Below are positions 51,539 through 60,334 of a stretch of 64,000 nt of DNA, in pieces. The DNA lies in assembly GCF_004795015.1 (NCBI RefSeq), contig NZ_SSBI01000001.1, positions 1 to 64,000 on the forward strand, written 5' to 3'. Source of the DNA: Streptomyces sp. A1277 (lineage in GTDB: Bacteria > Actinomycetota > Actinomycetes > Streptomycetales > Streptomycetaceae). The notes below the pieces were generated by a model. The model had not been told where the DNA came from and did no database searches. It was given only the letters and a program-made list of their open reading frames with translations. The stretch's first letter is position 1. Every line of letters starts with the position of its first letter. The position numbers and the translations under genes are program-made.

Positions 51539-53713
51539 ATGAGCGCGCAGGATGGTGCGGCACGCCCGGTGCCTGCGGGTATCGCGAACAGCCTTTCCGG
51601 CAATGTGGACGGGCAGTTGGTCCAGGCCGGAGTCGTGTACGGGGGCATCACCTTCCAATACCAGGAAGGGCCGGCGACGGCGGAGGGCCGGCGCCCGGAT
51701 CAGGTGCCGCGGCCACCAAGAGGGTTCGTGAACCGTCAGCAACCCCTTGCCGAGTTGGACGAGTTATTCGCAGCCGGTGAATTCCCGGGCTGTCCGATCG
51801 GCGTCTTCAGCGGACTTCCCGGAATCGGCAAGACGGCCGCAGCCTGCCAATGGGCCCACAACAATCAGCTTCGTTTCCCCGGAGGCCAGCTCTTCATCGA
51901 TTTTGCCGGGCTGCGCGCCGCTGCCGGCGGGGATGTCTCCGAAGCGCTCGCCATCTGCCTGCGTGCCCTGGGCGTACGAGATCAGTTCCTTCCGACGGGC
52001 CTCGCCGACCGGACGGCTCTCTACCGGGACCTGTCCGCCAAGCACAGGCTGCTGGTGGTGCTGGACGACGTGACGCGCCCCGCACAGGTCACGGCCCTCC
52101 TGCCGCAAGGTCCCGGCAGCGCGATGGTGGCGACCAGCACCTGGCGGATGGGCGAGCTCATCCTCGATGGAGCGGCGCTGCTCCAGCTGGACGTCCTCGA
52201 CGCCGGCAGCGCCCTGGAACTGCTGTCGAACATCTGCGGCGCCCGGCGGATCGCGGACGAACCGGATGCGGCAGACCGGCTCGTCGAACTGTGCGGCGGA
52301 CTGCCGCTCGCTCTGCGCATCTGTGCCGCGAAGCTGCTGACCCATCGCCGGCTCACCATCGGCGCGCTGGTCGCCGCGCTGACCGACGAACAGAGCCGCC
52401 TCAGCCACCTCTCCGTGTCCTCAGCCCACGAGGAGCGCACCGTGTCCGCAACCCTCGAAGTCGCCTACCGGGACCTTCCCGAAGCCGCCGCCCGCATGTA
52501 CCGCGTCCTGGGACATCTGCCCGGCCCGAGCTTCGACACCGCCGTCGCGGCGGTGGCTGCGGGACTGGCCACGACGGCCGAGGCCCAGGAGGCACTGGAC
52601 GTACTGGAGACGGCCAGCCTGCTCTCGGTGACGGACGACCACAGGTACACCCTGCACGGCCTGGTCCGGCTGCACGCCAGGGATGTCGCCCGTGCCGTCG
52701 ATGCGCCGGGAGCGGAAGGGGAGACGGTCCGCCGGGTGACCGGCCACTACCTTGTGCTGACGACTTCGGCGGACCTGGCGGTGCGAGCCGACCGGCTACG
52801 GATCGCCCAACCGGCGCCTGCGGATGCCGGCTCCGGCCCGGGGGCCGGCCTCGGACCGTTCGCCGGGGCAAGCCATCCCGACCGTGACGCGATCAGCTGG
52901 CTGGAGGCCGAGCGGGCCAACATCCTCGCCGTTCTCCGGGCCGCGTCCGGCTTCGGCCTGGACCAGCACGTGTGGCAGATGGCCGAGGCGTTCACCGTCC
53001 TGTTCTTCCGTCACCGGCACCTCGCGGACTGGCGGGAGTCCCTCGTACTGGGCGCCGATGCGGCCCGCCGCGACGGCAACCCGGCTGCGGAGGCCCGGCT
53101 GCGCAGCCTCCTGTCCCGACCGCTGCTCGGACTGGGACGGGATGCCCAGGCGAAGGCGGAACTGGACAGTGCCGAGCAGCTTGCCGTGGAGTCGGGGAAT
53201 CCGGCCCTCCAGGCGTCCGTGCACGAGTTCCTCGGCCGTTACTGGGACGCGCAGCACGATCCCGTGCGAGCGGTTGACTCGTACCGCGCCTCGTTGGCGC
53301 TCAACGCCGAGGCGGGGGAGGAGCGGGGCGAAGCCCTGGCGCGTTACTTCCTCGGCTGCGCGCAGAGTGCGGCCGGAGACCACACCACGGCTCTCCTCGC
53401 GCTGTCCCGGGCCCGGGACGAGTTCCTCGCTCTGGACGATGCGCCGCTGGCCGCGCGGACCCTCGCCGACATGGGCCGCGTGCTCCTGCGCACCGGTGTC
53501 CGCGGAGAGGCTGCGACCGCTCTCTCCCAGGCTGTGGACGAACTGCTTCGCTGCGACACCTCGCACTACGAGGCGCAGGCGCTGGAAGACCTGGCGGATC
53601 TGCTGGAGGACCCGGAAGCCGCCAAGGACTGTCTGCGCCGGGCCCTCGTGATCTATGAGGAGGGCGGCAGCCCCCGGGCGGCCGCGGTCCTGGCCCGGCT
53701 CAGCGTCGACTGA
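51539..53713 (+). CDS. NLR-like STAND protein: amyloid-motif - NB-ARC - TPR
   Basis: A 724-residue signalling ATPase. Residues 17-39 carry a short motif (NSLSGNVDGQLVQAG, then VVYGGITF) of the RHIM-like bacterial amyloid-signalling type, with V-Q-A-G at 28-31. NB-ARC ATPase follows: Walker A GLPGIGKT (92-99), Walker B LLVVLDDV (171-178), GLPLALR (254-260), with a winged-helix region (about 350-450). About 530-720 consists of TPR-like helix pairs (LSRPLLGLGRDAQAKAELDSAEQLA, ALARYFLGCAQSAAGDHTTALLALS). ATG 51539 has GAGAGG upstream. STAND proteins of this type sense a stimulus through TPRs, oligomerise, and nucleate an effector that carries the same motif, and such a protein is encoded at 55769-56203. 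Confidence 0.9.
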   Translation: MSAQDGAARPVPAGIANSLSGNVDGQLVQAGVVYGGITFQYQEGPATAEGRRPDQVPRPPRGFVNRQQPLAELDELFAAGEFPGCPIGVFSGLPGIGKTAAACQWAHNNQLRFPGGQLFIDFAGLRAAAGGDVSEALAICLRALGVRDQFLPTGLADRTALYRDLSAKHRLLVVLDDVTRPAQVTALLPQGPGSAMVATSTWRMGELILDGAALLQLDVLDAGSALELLSNICGARRIADEPDAADRLVELCGGLPLALRICAAKLLTHRRLTIGALVAALTDEQSRLSHLSVSSAHEERTVSATLEVAYRDLPEAAARMYRVLGHLPGPSFDTAVAAVAAGLATTAEAQEALDVLETASLLSVTDDHRYTLHGLVRLHARDVARAVDAPGAEGETVRRVTGHYLVLTTSADLAVRADRLRIAQPAPADAGSGPGAGLGPFAGASHPDRDAISWLEAERANILAVLRAASGFGLDQHVWQMAEAFTVLFFRHRHLADWRESLVLGADAARRDGNPAAEARLRSLLSRPLLGLGRDAQAKAELDSAEQLAVESGNPALQASVHEFLGRYWDAQHDPVRAVDSYRASLALNAEAGEERGEALARYFLGCAQSAAGDHTTALLALSRARDEFLALDDAPLAARTLADMGRVLLRTGVRGEAATALSQAVDELLRCDTSHYEAQALEDLADLLEDPEAAKDCLRRALVIYEEGGSPRAAAVLARLSVD

Positions 53714-55410
53714 TCCCCAGGTGGCGGTACGGGGCCGAACAGCAGCCTCTGGCGGCGCGTGCCGTGGACCACGGTCATCGCGGCGGAGTCCAGGGGCATA
53801 CCGAGGCGCAGGCACGCGTAGACCGCGGCTGCGGCCGTGCCGGGATCGGGGCCCGGCTCCTGCGTCGTACCGACGCTCACGGCCCGTCCGTCGCGCACCC
53901 CGACGACGCAGCGGCCGTCCTCCCCGGGCACCGCGGCGATCCGGGCCCCGGGGAAGTCGGCCAGCAGGGCGGACACGCGCTGCCGCCCCGCCTCGGCCGT
54001 GAGGACTTCCGACCCGGAGCAGATGACGGTGGCGCTTTCGACGAGGCGTGTGTCGGGTTCGTCGACGTCGCACGCCAGGTGCCAGAACGCGGACTCGCCC
54101 TCCGCTGTCTCACCGGCGAGCGCGGCGGGAAAACGATGTACCTCAATCCGTGCTTCGCCCTCGGGATCTCGCGCCACTGAGGTGTGCACCATCAATGACC
54201 GCGCCCGGGCGGTGTCCAGGGCCGGGATCGGGAAGGCGCGTGGGCCGCGCCCCGTATGTTTCGGCTGGGGCAGGTCCAGGAGGCCGTAGACCAACTCCCG
54301 GAGCTTCGGCAGGGCTTGACCGGGCTCGGCGAAGGCTGCCGCGGTGACCGAGGCGAACCGGTCCCGCCGGTGGTCGGCCGCGGCCGCTCTCAACTGCGGT
54401 AGCAGCGGGCAGCCCGCCTCCAGGCGTCCGGCCGCCGAGCGAAGCGCGTACCCGGCCGTACCGGGAACGGCCTCCGAACCGAACGCGCCCAGCAGTACGG
54501 GGCGGCCGAGCGCCGCTCCGTACAGCGTCACGGATCCGTGGTCGCCGATCACCAGATCCGAAGCGACCAGGGCCTGCTGCCAGCCGTCCGTGGGGTCGAC
54601 GGCGATCAGGCCCGCCTCCAACGCGGTCCGCTGCATGACCCGGACCTGCCAGTCCCCGTGTCCGGACCAGACGTTCGGGTGCAGCACGAGTGCCACCCGG
54701 TACTCGTCGGTGGGGAGCTGGGCCAGCAGGTCCGCCGGCAGCCCCGGCCAGGACCCGGCCAGCGACTCCTCTCCCCAGGTCGAGCTCACCAGGACGAGGT
54801 GCGTGCCGGGAGCGACGCCGAGGGCCGCTCGGTACCGCTCACGCCACCGGGCGCTCGCCCGGAGCCGGTCCAGGCAGGGGTCGCCCACCAGTACCGTCCT
54901 GCCGACTGTGCCGGGGTGGGCCACTGCCAGCTGCGATTCCTGGTCGGGGTGGGAGATCGCGAGCCAGGCGCGCCGGGCGGTCAGCAGGTCGTCGTGGACC
55001 AGCCCGGAGAGCCGGGTGCCCGGGCCGGCCGAGTCGGGGACCTGTTTGTGGAAGCCGACGCCGTGCGGAAGGACCACCACCGGGTAGTCGCCGGGCGGGA
55101 CCTTGACGTTTTCGGAAGCCGAGATCAACAGGTCGGGGGTGATCTCCGCGAGCTGGGACCACGGGAGGGTGCGGCAGCCCCGCGAGCGGAGCAGATCGAG
55201 TACGCCGTTGTTGAAGGCCGACGTGGGGTCGTACGCGAACACCACGGTGATGCGCGGATCGTCGTGCACGATCTCGGGCATCACGTCCAGCACGCGTACC
55301 AGTGACGTCACCGTCCGCGCGGCGGCCACCACCGTGCGCTCGGCACCGAAAGTCCGCCAGCGTGCGGCGGCGGGGCCCACGGGGACGAGAATGCGCTCGT
55401 CCGAGTCCAT
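53653..55410 (-). CDS. GT-B-like protein, CDP-glycerol glycerophosphotransferase-like
   Basis: A 585-residue protein. An N-terminal Rossmann-like half (FGAERTVVAAARTVTSLVRVLDV, VVFAYDPTSAFNNGVLDLL, DYPVVVLPHGVGFHKQVPD) and a second half (TDEYRVALVLHPNVWSGHG, VASDLVIGDHGSVTLYGAALGRPVLLG) give a GT-B layout with the H-P-N and D-H-G-S-V-T-L-Y-G motifs of CDP-glycerol:polyol glycerophosphotransferases. Homologues are sometimes mislabelled translation initiation factors. Its role is unknown. The start ATG 55410 has GGAGGT five nt before it. The last 61 bp overlap the 3' end of the NLR gene tail to tail. It lies between the NLR and its putative effector, with a 7-bp tandem array 48 bp upstream. Confidence 0.8.
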   Translation of the reverse strand: MDSDERILVPVGPAAARWRTFGAERTVVAAARTVTSLVRVLDVMPEIVHDDPRITVVFAYDPTSAFNNGVLDLLRSRGCRTLPWSQLAEITPDLLISASENVKVPPGDYPVVVLPHGVGFHKQVPDSAGPGTRLSGLVHDDLLTARRAWLAISHPDQESQLAVAHPGTVGRTVLVGDPCLDRLRASARWRERYRAALGVAPGTHLVLVSSTWGEESLAGSWPGLPADLLAQLPTDEYRVALVLHPNVWSGHGDWQVRVMQRTALEAGLIAVDPTDGWQQALVASDLVIGDHGSVTLYGAALGRPVLLGAFGSEAVPGTAGYALRSAAGRLEAGCPLLPQLRAAAADHRRDRFASVTAAAFAEPGQALPKLRELVYGLLDLPQPKHTGRGPRAFPIPALDTARARSLMVHTSVARDPEGEARIEVHRFPAALAGETAEGESAFWHLACDVDEPDTRLVESATVICSGSEVLTAEAGRQRVSALLADFPGARIAAVPGEDGRCVVGVRDGRAVSVGTTQEPGPDPGTAAAAVYACLRLGMPLDSAAMTVVHGTRRQRLLFGPVPPPGDQSTLSRARTAAARGLPPSS

Positions 55411-55457
55411 CGCGTACCTCCGCCCAGGCGCAGGATCGCACACAACCAGGCTATACG

Positions 55458-55567
55458 GGCTCCCGGCTCCCGGCTCCCGGCTCCCGGCTCCCGGCTCCCG
55501 GCTCCCGGCTCCCGGCTCCCGGCTCCCGGCTCCCGGCTCCCGGCTCCCGGCTCCCGGCTCCCGGCTC
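55458..55567. repeat. 7-bp tandem array (GGCTCCC), about 15 copies
   Basis: An uninterrupted run of GGCTCCC covers about 110 bp, 48 bp before the start of the GT-B-like gene. It is the purest microsatellite in the window. Copy-number changes would alter promoter spacing or leader length. Confidence 0.9.
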
Positions 55568-55768
55568 CATTCTGCTAGCGCATGTGTCGCCGTGAGGCAA
55601 CCGTTTCACCTTTTCTCCCTGGTTGGCTCGCTACCGGGTGGGGCACCTGAAACTGTCGGCAGCTGGTGCCGCGGTGAAAACGAGCCAATCACACGTGTCC
55701 CGGTCGTCAGGAGCGCCTGCGGAGCAGCCCCTGCCGGGGCTCGGGCCCGGACGGGTCGGCGTGTCCGG

Positions 55769-56203
55769 CTACTCAGGGTCCGGGTTCCCCGTGCCACGGG
55801 TCATGTTGAAGGTGAGGTTGGAGAAGTCGCGGCCCTGGACGACCGGACCATTCTGAACGCCCCCCGAGACGCTGTTGTGCACCTCACCACCCCCGGCGAC
55901 CTGCGCACTGCGCCACCACTCATCGAGGCGCACGCGGAAGTCCTCGTCCAGAGCCGCCCGTACCTGCAGTGCCGTCACAAGTGCCTGCGCCCGGTTCGGA
56001 TCACTGCTGTCGTCCTGCAGGGCGGCGAGCTCCAGCTCGCCGGAGCTGACCCGGGGCGCTCCGTCCCGGGTGGGCTCCGGAACCGTCCCGCGCCGGAACG
56101 GGCGCCTCACCAATTCGGTCAGCCCGGCCCATGCCTGGCGGCCGGCCTCACTGCCCACGCTCCCAGCCAGTGCTGCGAGCGCCGCTGCCGTGATCGGGTC
56201 CAT
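55769..56203 (-). CDS. Small putative membrane-disrupting effector with C-terminal amyloid motif (Bell-like)
   Basis: A 144-residue protein. The first 36 residues (MDPITAAALAALAGSVGSEA, then GRQAWAGLTELVRRPF) are a hydrophobic, Ala/Gly-containing amphipathic helix like that of the bacterial Bell domain, the analogue of fungal HeLo/HET-S and MLKL membrane-killing domains. A helical middle (ELELAALQDDSS, ALVTALQVRAALDEDFRVRLDEWW) is followed at 110-132 by NSVSGGVQNGPVVQGRD and then SNLTF, the same RHIM-like motif as in the NLR at 51539 (N-S-x-S-G-x-V, V-Q core). The architecture predicts that the NLR motif templates amyloid folding of this tail, which exposes the N-terminal helix to the membrane. 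GAAGGG precedes ATG 56203. Confidence 0.85.
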   Translation of the reverse strand: MDPITAAALAALAGSVGSEAGRQAWAGLTELVRRPFRRGTVPEPTRDGAPRVSSGELELAALQDDSSDPNRAQALVTALQVRAALDEDFRVRLDEWWRSAQVAGGGEVHNSVSGGVQNGPVVQGRDFSNLTFNMTRGTGNPDPE

Positions 56204-56847
56204 GCCGGGTTCCCTTCGTTGGCGTCCTGGTTCTACACCCTAGGCCGAAGGAGTGGGGGAGGGGGTTCTTCCGCCACATGCCCGACTGGCTGAGCGCAAT
56301 GTCTCATTTCTTCCATCAGGGATGCGCGCCGACCACTTTCAACGGGGACCGGCCGCCGAGGGCCCCGGGCGGCGCCGGCCGGAGCAACGCCTGCCGGAGG
56401 AGCACCGGCGCCCGACCGTGCCGCTGGAGCGTCGTGGCGGAGGCGGACCAGACGGTCTTGTGGGCTCTCCACCCGCAGGCGGATGCCTTTCGTTCAGGCA
56501 GCGCGAGCCGCAGGATTCGGTCGCCCGCGCGCTCGAACTTGTGGCGCGGTGTGTGCTCCTCGGAGCCGGTGACCGCCGATGCGTGCACGTTCTCCTCGAT
56601 CGATATCTCGCAGAGGTTCCGCTTCTGCGATGCCGTCATTGCGATTGAGCGATGCAAGACTGGCGGCGGCGCCCTGTCCGGCGGCGCCCGGCTGCCCGCC
56701 CCCGGTGACGTCTCCCCGCGCGAGGACGGGCTCTGACCAGGAGCCGGTCGGAGGCCGATCCCCGCGACCGAGCGGCATTCCCCGCGACCGAGCGGCATTC
56801 CCCGCGGTCCCCCGCTCGATCGGTTACGCGAGGGGCACGGCAGTAGC
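56204..56847. other. Gene-poor region, possible remnants
   Basis: No frame has convincing coding character. The region includes the effector promoter and a 20-bp tandem pair CCCGCGACCGAGCGGCATTC at 56761-56780 and 56781-56800. A minus-strand frame around 56316-56640 has odd codon use and could be a decayed gene. Confidence 0.4.
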
Positions 56848-57267
56848 TCACAAGGCAGCTGAGAGCACCTTGATCGCAAAGGGCCGATAGTCGTCATCGC
56901 TCACCTGCGCGTCGTACCCAAGCGCCCCCAGCATGGCCAGAATCGCCGATGCCATCTGCTCGTGAATACGGCCCGCCGCCGCGATCACCGGGTCATCAAA
57001 TCGCTGCCCCCGCAGCGCCTCGATCGTCGCTTCCCGGAGAGAGGGGTGTACCTCCCAGCAGAGCCAGATGCCGCCTGCGGCGTCGTCGAATTCATCCGCT
57101 TCGACTCTCAGACCGCCGGCCGATGTCCCTCCACGCGGATTCTCCTGGTCAATTATGACGAGCCCAGATCGGACCAGATCCGCCGCAACCGCTGCGGCGA
57201 GCTTCCGGAGGCGGTTGACCTCGCTCGGCGCGAGTGGCCGCAGCCCCCATTCGTTCACCTCTGTCAC
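56848..57267 (-). CDS. Hypothetical protein
   Basis: A 139-residue soluble protein: VTEVNEWGLRPLAPSEVNRLRKLAAAVAADLVRSGLVIIDQ, then an acidic GLRVEADEFDDAAGGIWLCWEVHP and a helical end (AAAGRIHEQMASAILAMLGALGY). I do not recognise the family. It begins with GTG 57267, or GTG 57276 three codons earlier, and no strong ribosome site is visible. It is divergent from the kinase gene, sharing a 305-bp gap. Confidence 0.7.
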   Translation of the reverse strand: MTEVNEWGLRPLAPSEVNRLRKLAAAVAADLVRSGLVIIDQENPRGGTSAGGLRVEADEFDDAAGGIWLCWEVHPSLREATIEALRGQRFDDPVIAAAGRIHEQMASAILAMLGALGYDAQVSDDDYRPFAIKVLSAAL

Positions 57268-57572
57268 GGCCGACACGGTACAGCCGAGGTCGGTGGAGCG
57301 GCTTTGGGCGGGAGCCGCCATGGGGTGAGAGATCGGGCACCCGTAAGCCGCCCGCGACTCGGGGCAGTCTCCGGGTCTGCCCGCGATAGCCCGATGTGGG
57401 CCCCCGGTCTTCGAGGCTCGCCCCGTGGTGGCTTCCTGAAGCCGCGGAGCGGCAGCAGGAAGCCGCGAGCGGGCTGGATGGCCTCGTGCGGGCCGCCCGC
57501 AGCCACAACTCCATGGCCCTGCCACGTAGGCTGCCGCCGTTGGCCAATGCATCAGAGTGGGGGAGCGGGCCG

Positions 57573-59273
57573 ATGAGTCATGTGACGGATGTCTTCCAGC
57601 CACTCCAGGCGGCCGACCCGCCTGTGGTGGGTGGCTACCGGCTCGCCGCCCGGCTGGGCGCGGGTGGCATGGGCCGGGTCTACCTCTCGCACACGCCGGG
57701 TGGCCGGCCAGTGGCGATCAAGGTGGTACGCCCGGAGCTGGCGGACGACCCGGATTTCCAGCGGCGGTTCGGCCGGGAGATCAGGGCAGCCCAACGGGTC
57801 CGCGGGGCGTACACCGCTGAGTTGATCGACGCCGATGCGAACGGTGAACCACCCTGGCTGGCCACGTTGTACGTGCCCGGACCGTCGCTGGCGCAGGCTG
57901 TGGCCCGGCGTGGTCCGCTGTCGGTGCCCGCCGTGCTGTGGCTGATGACGGGGATGGCCGAGGCGTTGCAGGCCATCCATGCCGAGGGCATCGTGCACCG
58001 GGACCTGAAGCCGTCGAACGTCCTGCTGGCCGCCGACGGCCCACGCGTGATCGACTTCGGCATCGCGGTGGCAGCTGACGGAACCTCCTGCACGGCGACG
58101 GGACAAGCGGTCGGCACGCCCGCGTACATGGCCCCGGAGCAGGCGTCCGGGACAGAGGTCACGGCGGCGGCCGATGTCTTCGCCCTCGCCCAGACAGCGG
58201 CGTTCGCGGCGTTGGGCAGGCCGCTCTACGGTGATGGTCCCGGCGTCTACGTGCTGTACAGCATTGTGCACTCCGAGCCCGACCTGTCTTCGCTGCCCGA
58301 GCCCCTGCGCCCGCTGTTCGCCCGGTGCCTGGCCGCTGATCCGGCGGAGCGGGCCACTCCGGCAGAGGTCCTGGAGTGGTGCCGGCAGCGGCTGGGAACG
58401 GACGCCGACGCCGGCGGGGCACCGGCCGTGTGGCGGGAGATCGCCGGGCAGGAGGTCGTGGTTCCGCCACCGGTGCCGGACCCTACCCCGGTGCAGCCGC
58501 AGCCGCTGATCGGGTACCCGCGGCCCCCGGCAGGGACGCTGCGGGCGGGGGCCGCGGAGCGGAAGGCCCGCAGGCGGCGCACCGCACTGATCACGGCCGC
58601 CGGCCTGGCGGGTGGCGCGCTCCTGGTGATGGCCCTGGCCTGGACGGTCCTGGACGCGAAGAGCCGGGGCGATCACCGGGATACCGCCGGCTCATCGGCG
58701 TCTGCCACGCGATCGGCCACACGGTCGTCGGCTTCCGTGCGGGGCTCCTCGTCGGACTCCGGGGACGCCGCCGACTCGGCCGACCCCGCGGACTCGGCGG
58801 GCTCTGCGGGCTCGGCGGCTCTGGGGACCGGTGAGGACACAGCCGGTGCTTCGTCGTCCTCCCCGGCCTCGCCCCGGGAACCGCGGCCCGAGCCGTACCC
58901 CTTGGTCATGCTGCACCCGGAGAACTCGGTGAACCTCAAGGATCCGTCCGAGGAAGCGAAGGGCCGCACGGGGGACATACGGTTCGGCTGCCGGTCGACC
59001 GGTTGCGAACTGGAGAGCGACAAGAGCGTCTTTCTACCGCTGTACGGCAAGCCGGGCGGCACGCTCGACGACTGCCGTTGGCTGCTCGAGTCCGCAAAGA
59101 ACCACCGACTCCCGCTCGCCGGCGTAGCGAACGGGAGCGAAATCTGCATCAAGGGCCCGGAGGGGGACATCGCGTTGTTCGTGGTCACGACGAAGTCGAC
59201 CGCCCTGCCGGACAGTGCCTTCCTCCAAGGCGACCTGACGATCTGGCGAGGAGCGGCCCAGGTGATCGATTAG
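57573..59273 (+). CDS. Membrane Ser/Thr protein kinase, PASTA-less, with extracellular Cys domain
   Basis: A 566-residue Hanks-type kinase. Glycine loop GAGGMGRV (29-36), ATP-binding Lys50 in VAIKVV, catalytic loop HRDLKPSN (142-149), DFG (161-163), activation-loop APE as MAPEQ (186-190). Residues about 337-359 form a membrane helix. A Ser/Ala-rich stalk (about 370-440) leads to an external domain of about 125 residues with four cysteines (CRSTGCE, DDCRW, EICIKG). The external domain is not PASTA, and its ligand is unknown. ATG 57573 has GGGAG upstream. Confidence 0.9.
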   Translation: MSHVTDVFQPLQAADPPVVGGYRLAARLGAGGMGRVYLSHTPGGRPVAIKVVRPELADDPDFQRRFGREIRAAQRVRGAYTAELIDADANGEPPWLATLYVPGPSLAQAVARRGPLSVPAVLWLMTGMAEALQAIHAEGIVHRDLKPSNVLLAADGPRVIDFGIAVAADGTSCTATGQAVGTPAYMAPEQASGTEVTAAADVFALAQTAAFAALGRPLYGDGPGVYVLYSIVHSEPDLSSLPEPLRPLFARCLAADPAERATPAEVLEWCRQRLGTDADAGGAPAVWREIAGQEVVVPPPVPDPTPVQPQPLIGYPRPPAGTLRAGAAERKARRRRTALITAAGLAGGALLVMALAWTVLDAKSRGDHRDTAGSSASATRSATRSSASVRGSSSDSGDAADSADPADSAGSAGSAALGTGEDTAGASSSSPASPREPRPEPYPLVMLHPENSVNLKDPSEEAKGRTGDIRFGCRSTGCELESDKSVFLPLYGKPGGTLDDCRWLLESAKNHRLPLAGVANGSEICIKGPEGDIALFVVTTKSTALPDSAFLQGDLTIWRGAAQVID

Positions 59274-59481
59274 GCGTGTGCGTGTCGATCGGTCCGAACG
59301 GAGGGCCGGTGGCGTCGAGTCACGGGCGGGATGAGGCCCACGTGGCGGCGGCGGAGCCTCCAGCACATGGTTGGTGGAAGGGGAGCGCGTTGCGCAGCAC
59401 GTCGGTGTTGTGCCCGCAGCCCACCTCAGCGCGAGCTCTGGCGGTGAGCTGGACACCGGCACTGCTCGGCCAACCTCGCTT

Positions 59482-59544
59482 CAGGTAAGTCAGGTAAGTC
59501 AGGTAAGTCAGGTAAGTCAGGTAAGTCAGGTAAGTCAGGTAAGG
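59482..59544. repeat. 9-bp tandem array (CAGGTAAGT), seven copies
   Basis: Six exact CAGGTAAGT units and a seventh (CAGGTAAGG) run without interruption, and the stop codon of the next gene (59535-59537) lies inside the array. Confidence 0.9.
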
Positions 59545-59987
59545 ACGCGCGTGACCATCCAGTATTCGTCCTCCTCGGACGTGACCGCGCACAGATGGCG
59601 ACCGTCCGCCGACAGCGCCAGAAACTCCGGCGAGCCTGTCGCGCTGGCCACGCGAGACGGCAGTCCTGTGTCGCCGGGGTCCTTGACGAGGACCCACCCC
59701 ACAGAACTGCCGCCCCGTCCTGGCGGCACGATGAGGAATTCCCCCGCACCTGACACCAGAGGCAACCTGGAGGTCTCGGCACGCCACTGACGATTCAGCT
59801 CCGCCATGACGTCGGGGCGCGACTCCGGGACCGTCACCGTCGGCTTGACCTCGGCCCCCGTCACAGCGTGGATGGCGGTCAGGACGGCAGGCACAGGACA
59901 GGGGGCTTCCCTCCCGATGGCCCGCAGCCCACACGCTTCGAGGGTGCGCTGCCAGGCCGGTGTCTCCGCGCTGGAAGCAGCTTCCAT
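59535..59987 (-). CDS. Hypothetical soluble protein
   Basis: A 150-residue protein (MEAASSAETPAWQRTLEACG, then AVTGAEVKPTVTVPESRPDVM, and a beta-rich end GEFLIVPPGRGGSSVGWVLV and SEEDEYWMVTRVLT). The end resembles a SUKH-like or YwqG-like small fold, but I cannot place it. ATG 59987 follows GAGAGGA. The stop codon is in the 9-bp array at 59482-59544. Confidence 0.68.
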   Translation of the reverse strand: MEAASSAETPAWQRTLEACGLRAIGREAPCPVPAVLTAIHAVTGAEVKPTVTVPESRPDVMAELNRQWRAETSRLPLVSGAGEFLIVPPGRGGSSVGWVLVKDPGDTGLPSRVASATGSPEFLALSADGRHLCAVTSEEDEYWMVTRVLT

Positions 59988-60106
59988 GTGATTCCTCTCC
60001 CGGACGCTCCAGGCCGGCTCGCCATCAGTTTCCTCCGTAGAAGAAGTGGTGGTCGCCGTGGTCCGGGCCCTGCTGCCGTGCGTTGCCGCCCTTCGACGGC
60101 GGTGCG

Positions 60107-60334
60107 TCAGTTCTGTGCGGTGCCGTCCCCCGCCTGCCCTGCGCCCTTGGCCGCGCCCTCGGCTGCGTCTGCCTTCTCGCGCATCTTGCGCACCAGCTCC
60201 GCCTTCCGGTCGGCGGCACCCTTGCGGTCGAGGTTGCGGTGCGGACCGTTGTTCTGCCGTTCGGCGCGGGACAGCCTCTTGCGCTTGCCGCCGCCCATGC
60301 CCACGGGGTTGTTGATGTTCTTGCTCACGGTCAT
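60107..60334 (-). CDS. DUF6243-family small basic protein
   Basis: A 75-residue, strongly basic protein: MTVSKNINNPVGMGGGKRKR, then LSRAERQNNGPHRNLDRKGA and an Ala/Glu/Lys helix. Small proteins of this sequence are frequent in Streptomyces and of unknown function; the composition suggests nucleic-acid binding. ATG 60334 follows GGGAGAACC. Confidence 0.85.
   Translation of the reverse strand: MTVSKNINNPVGMGGGKRKRLSRAERQNNGPHRNLDRKGAADRKAELVRKMREKADAAEGAAKGAGQAGDGTAQN

Noticed and set aside
56316..56897. Minus-strand frame MTTIGPLRSRC... after the effector
   Set aside because: Broken codon bias, repeats in the DNA, and no recognisable domain; at best a decayed gene.
55458..59544. Arrays at 55458-55567 and 59482-59544 as CRISPR
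   Set aside because: Units are 7 and 9 bp with no spacers, and no cas genes are nearby.
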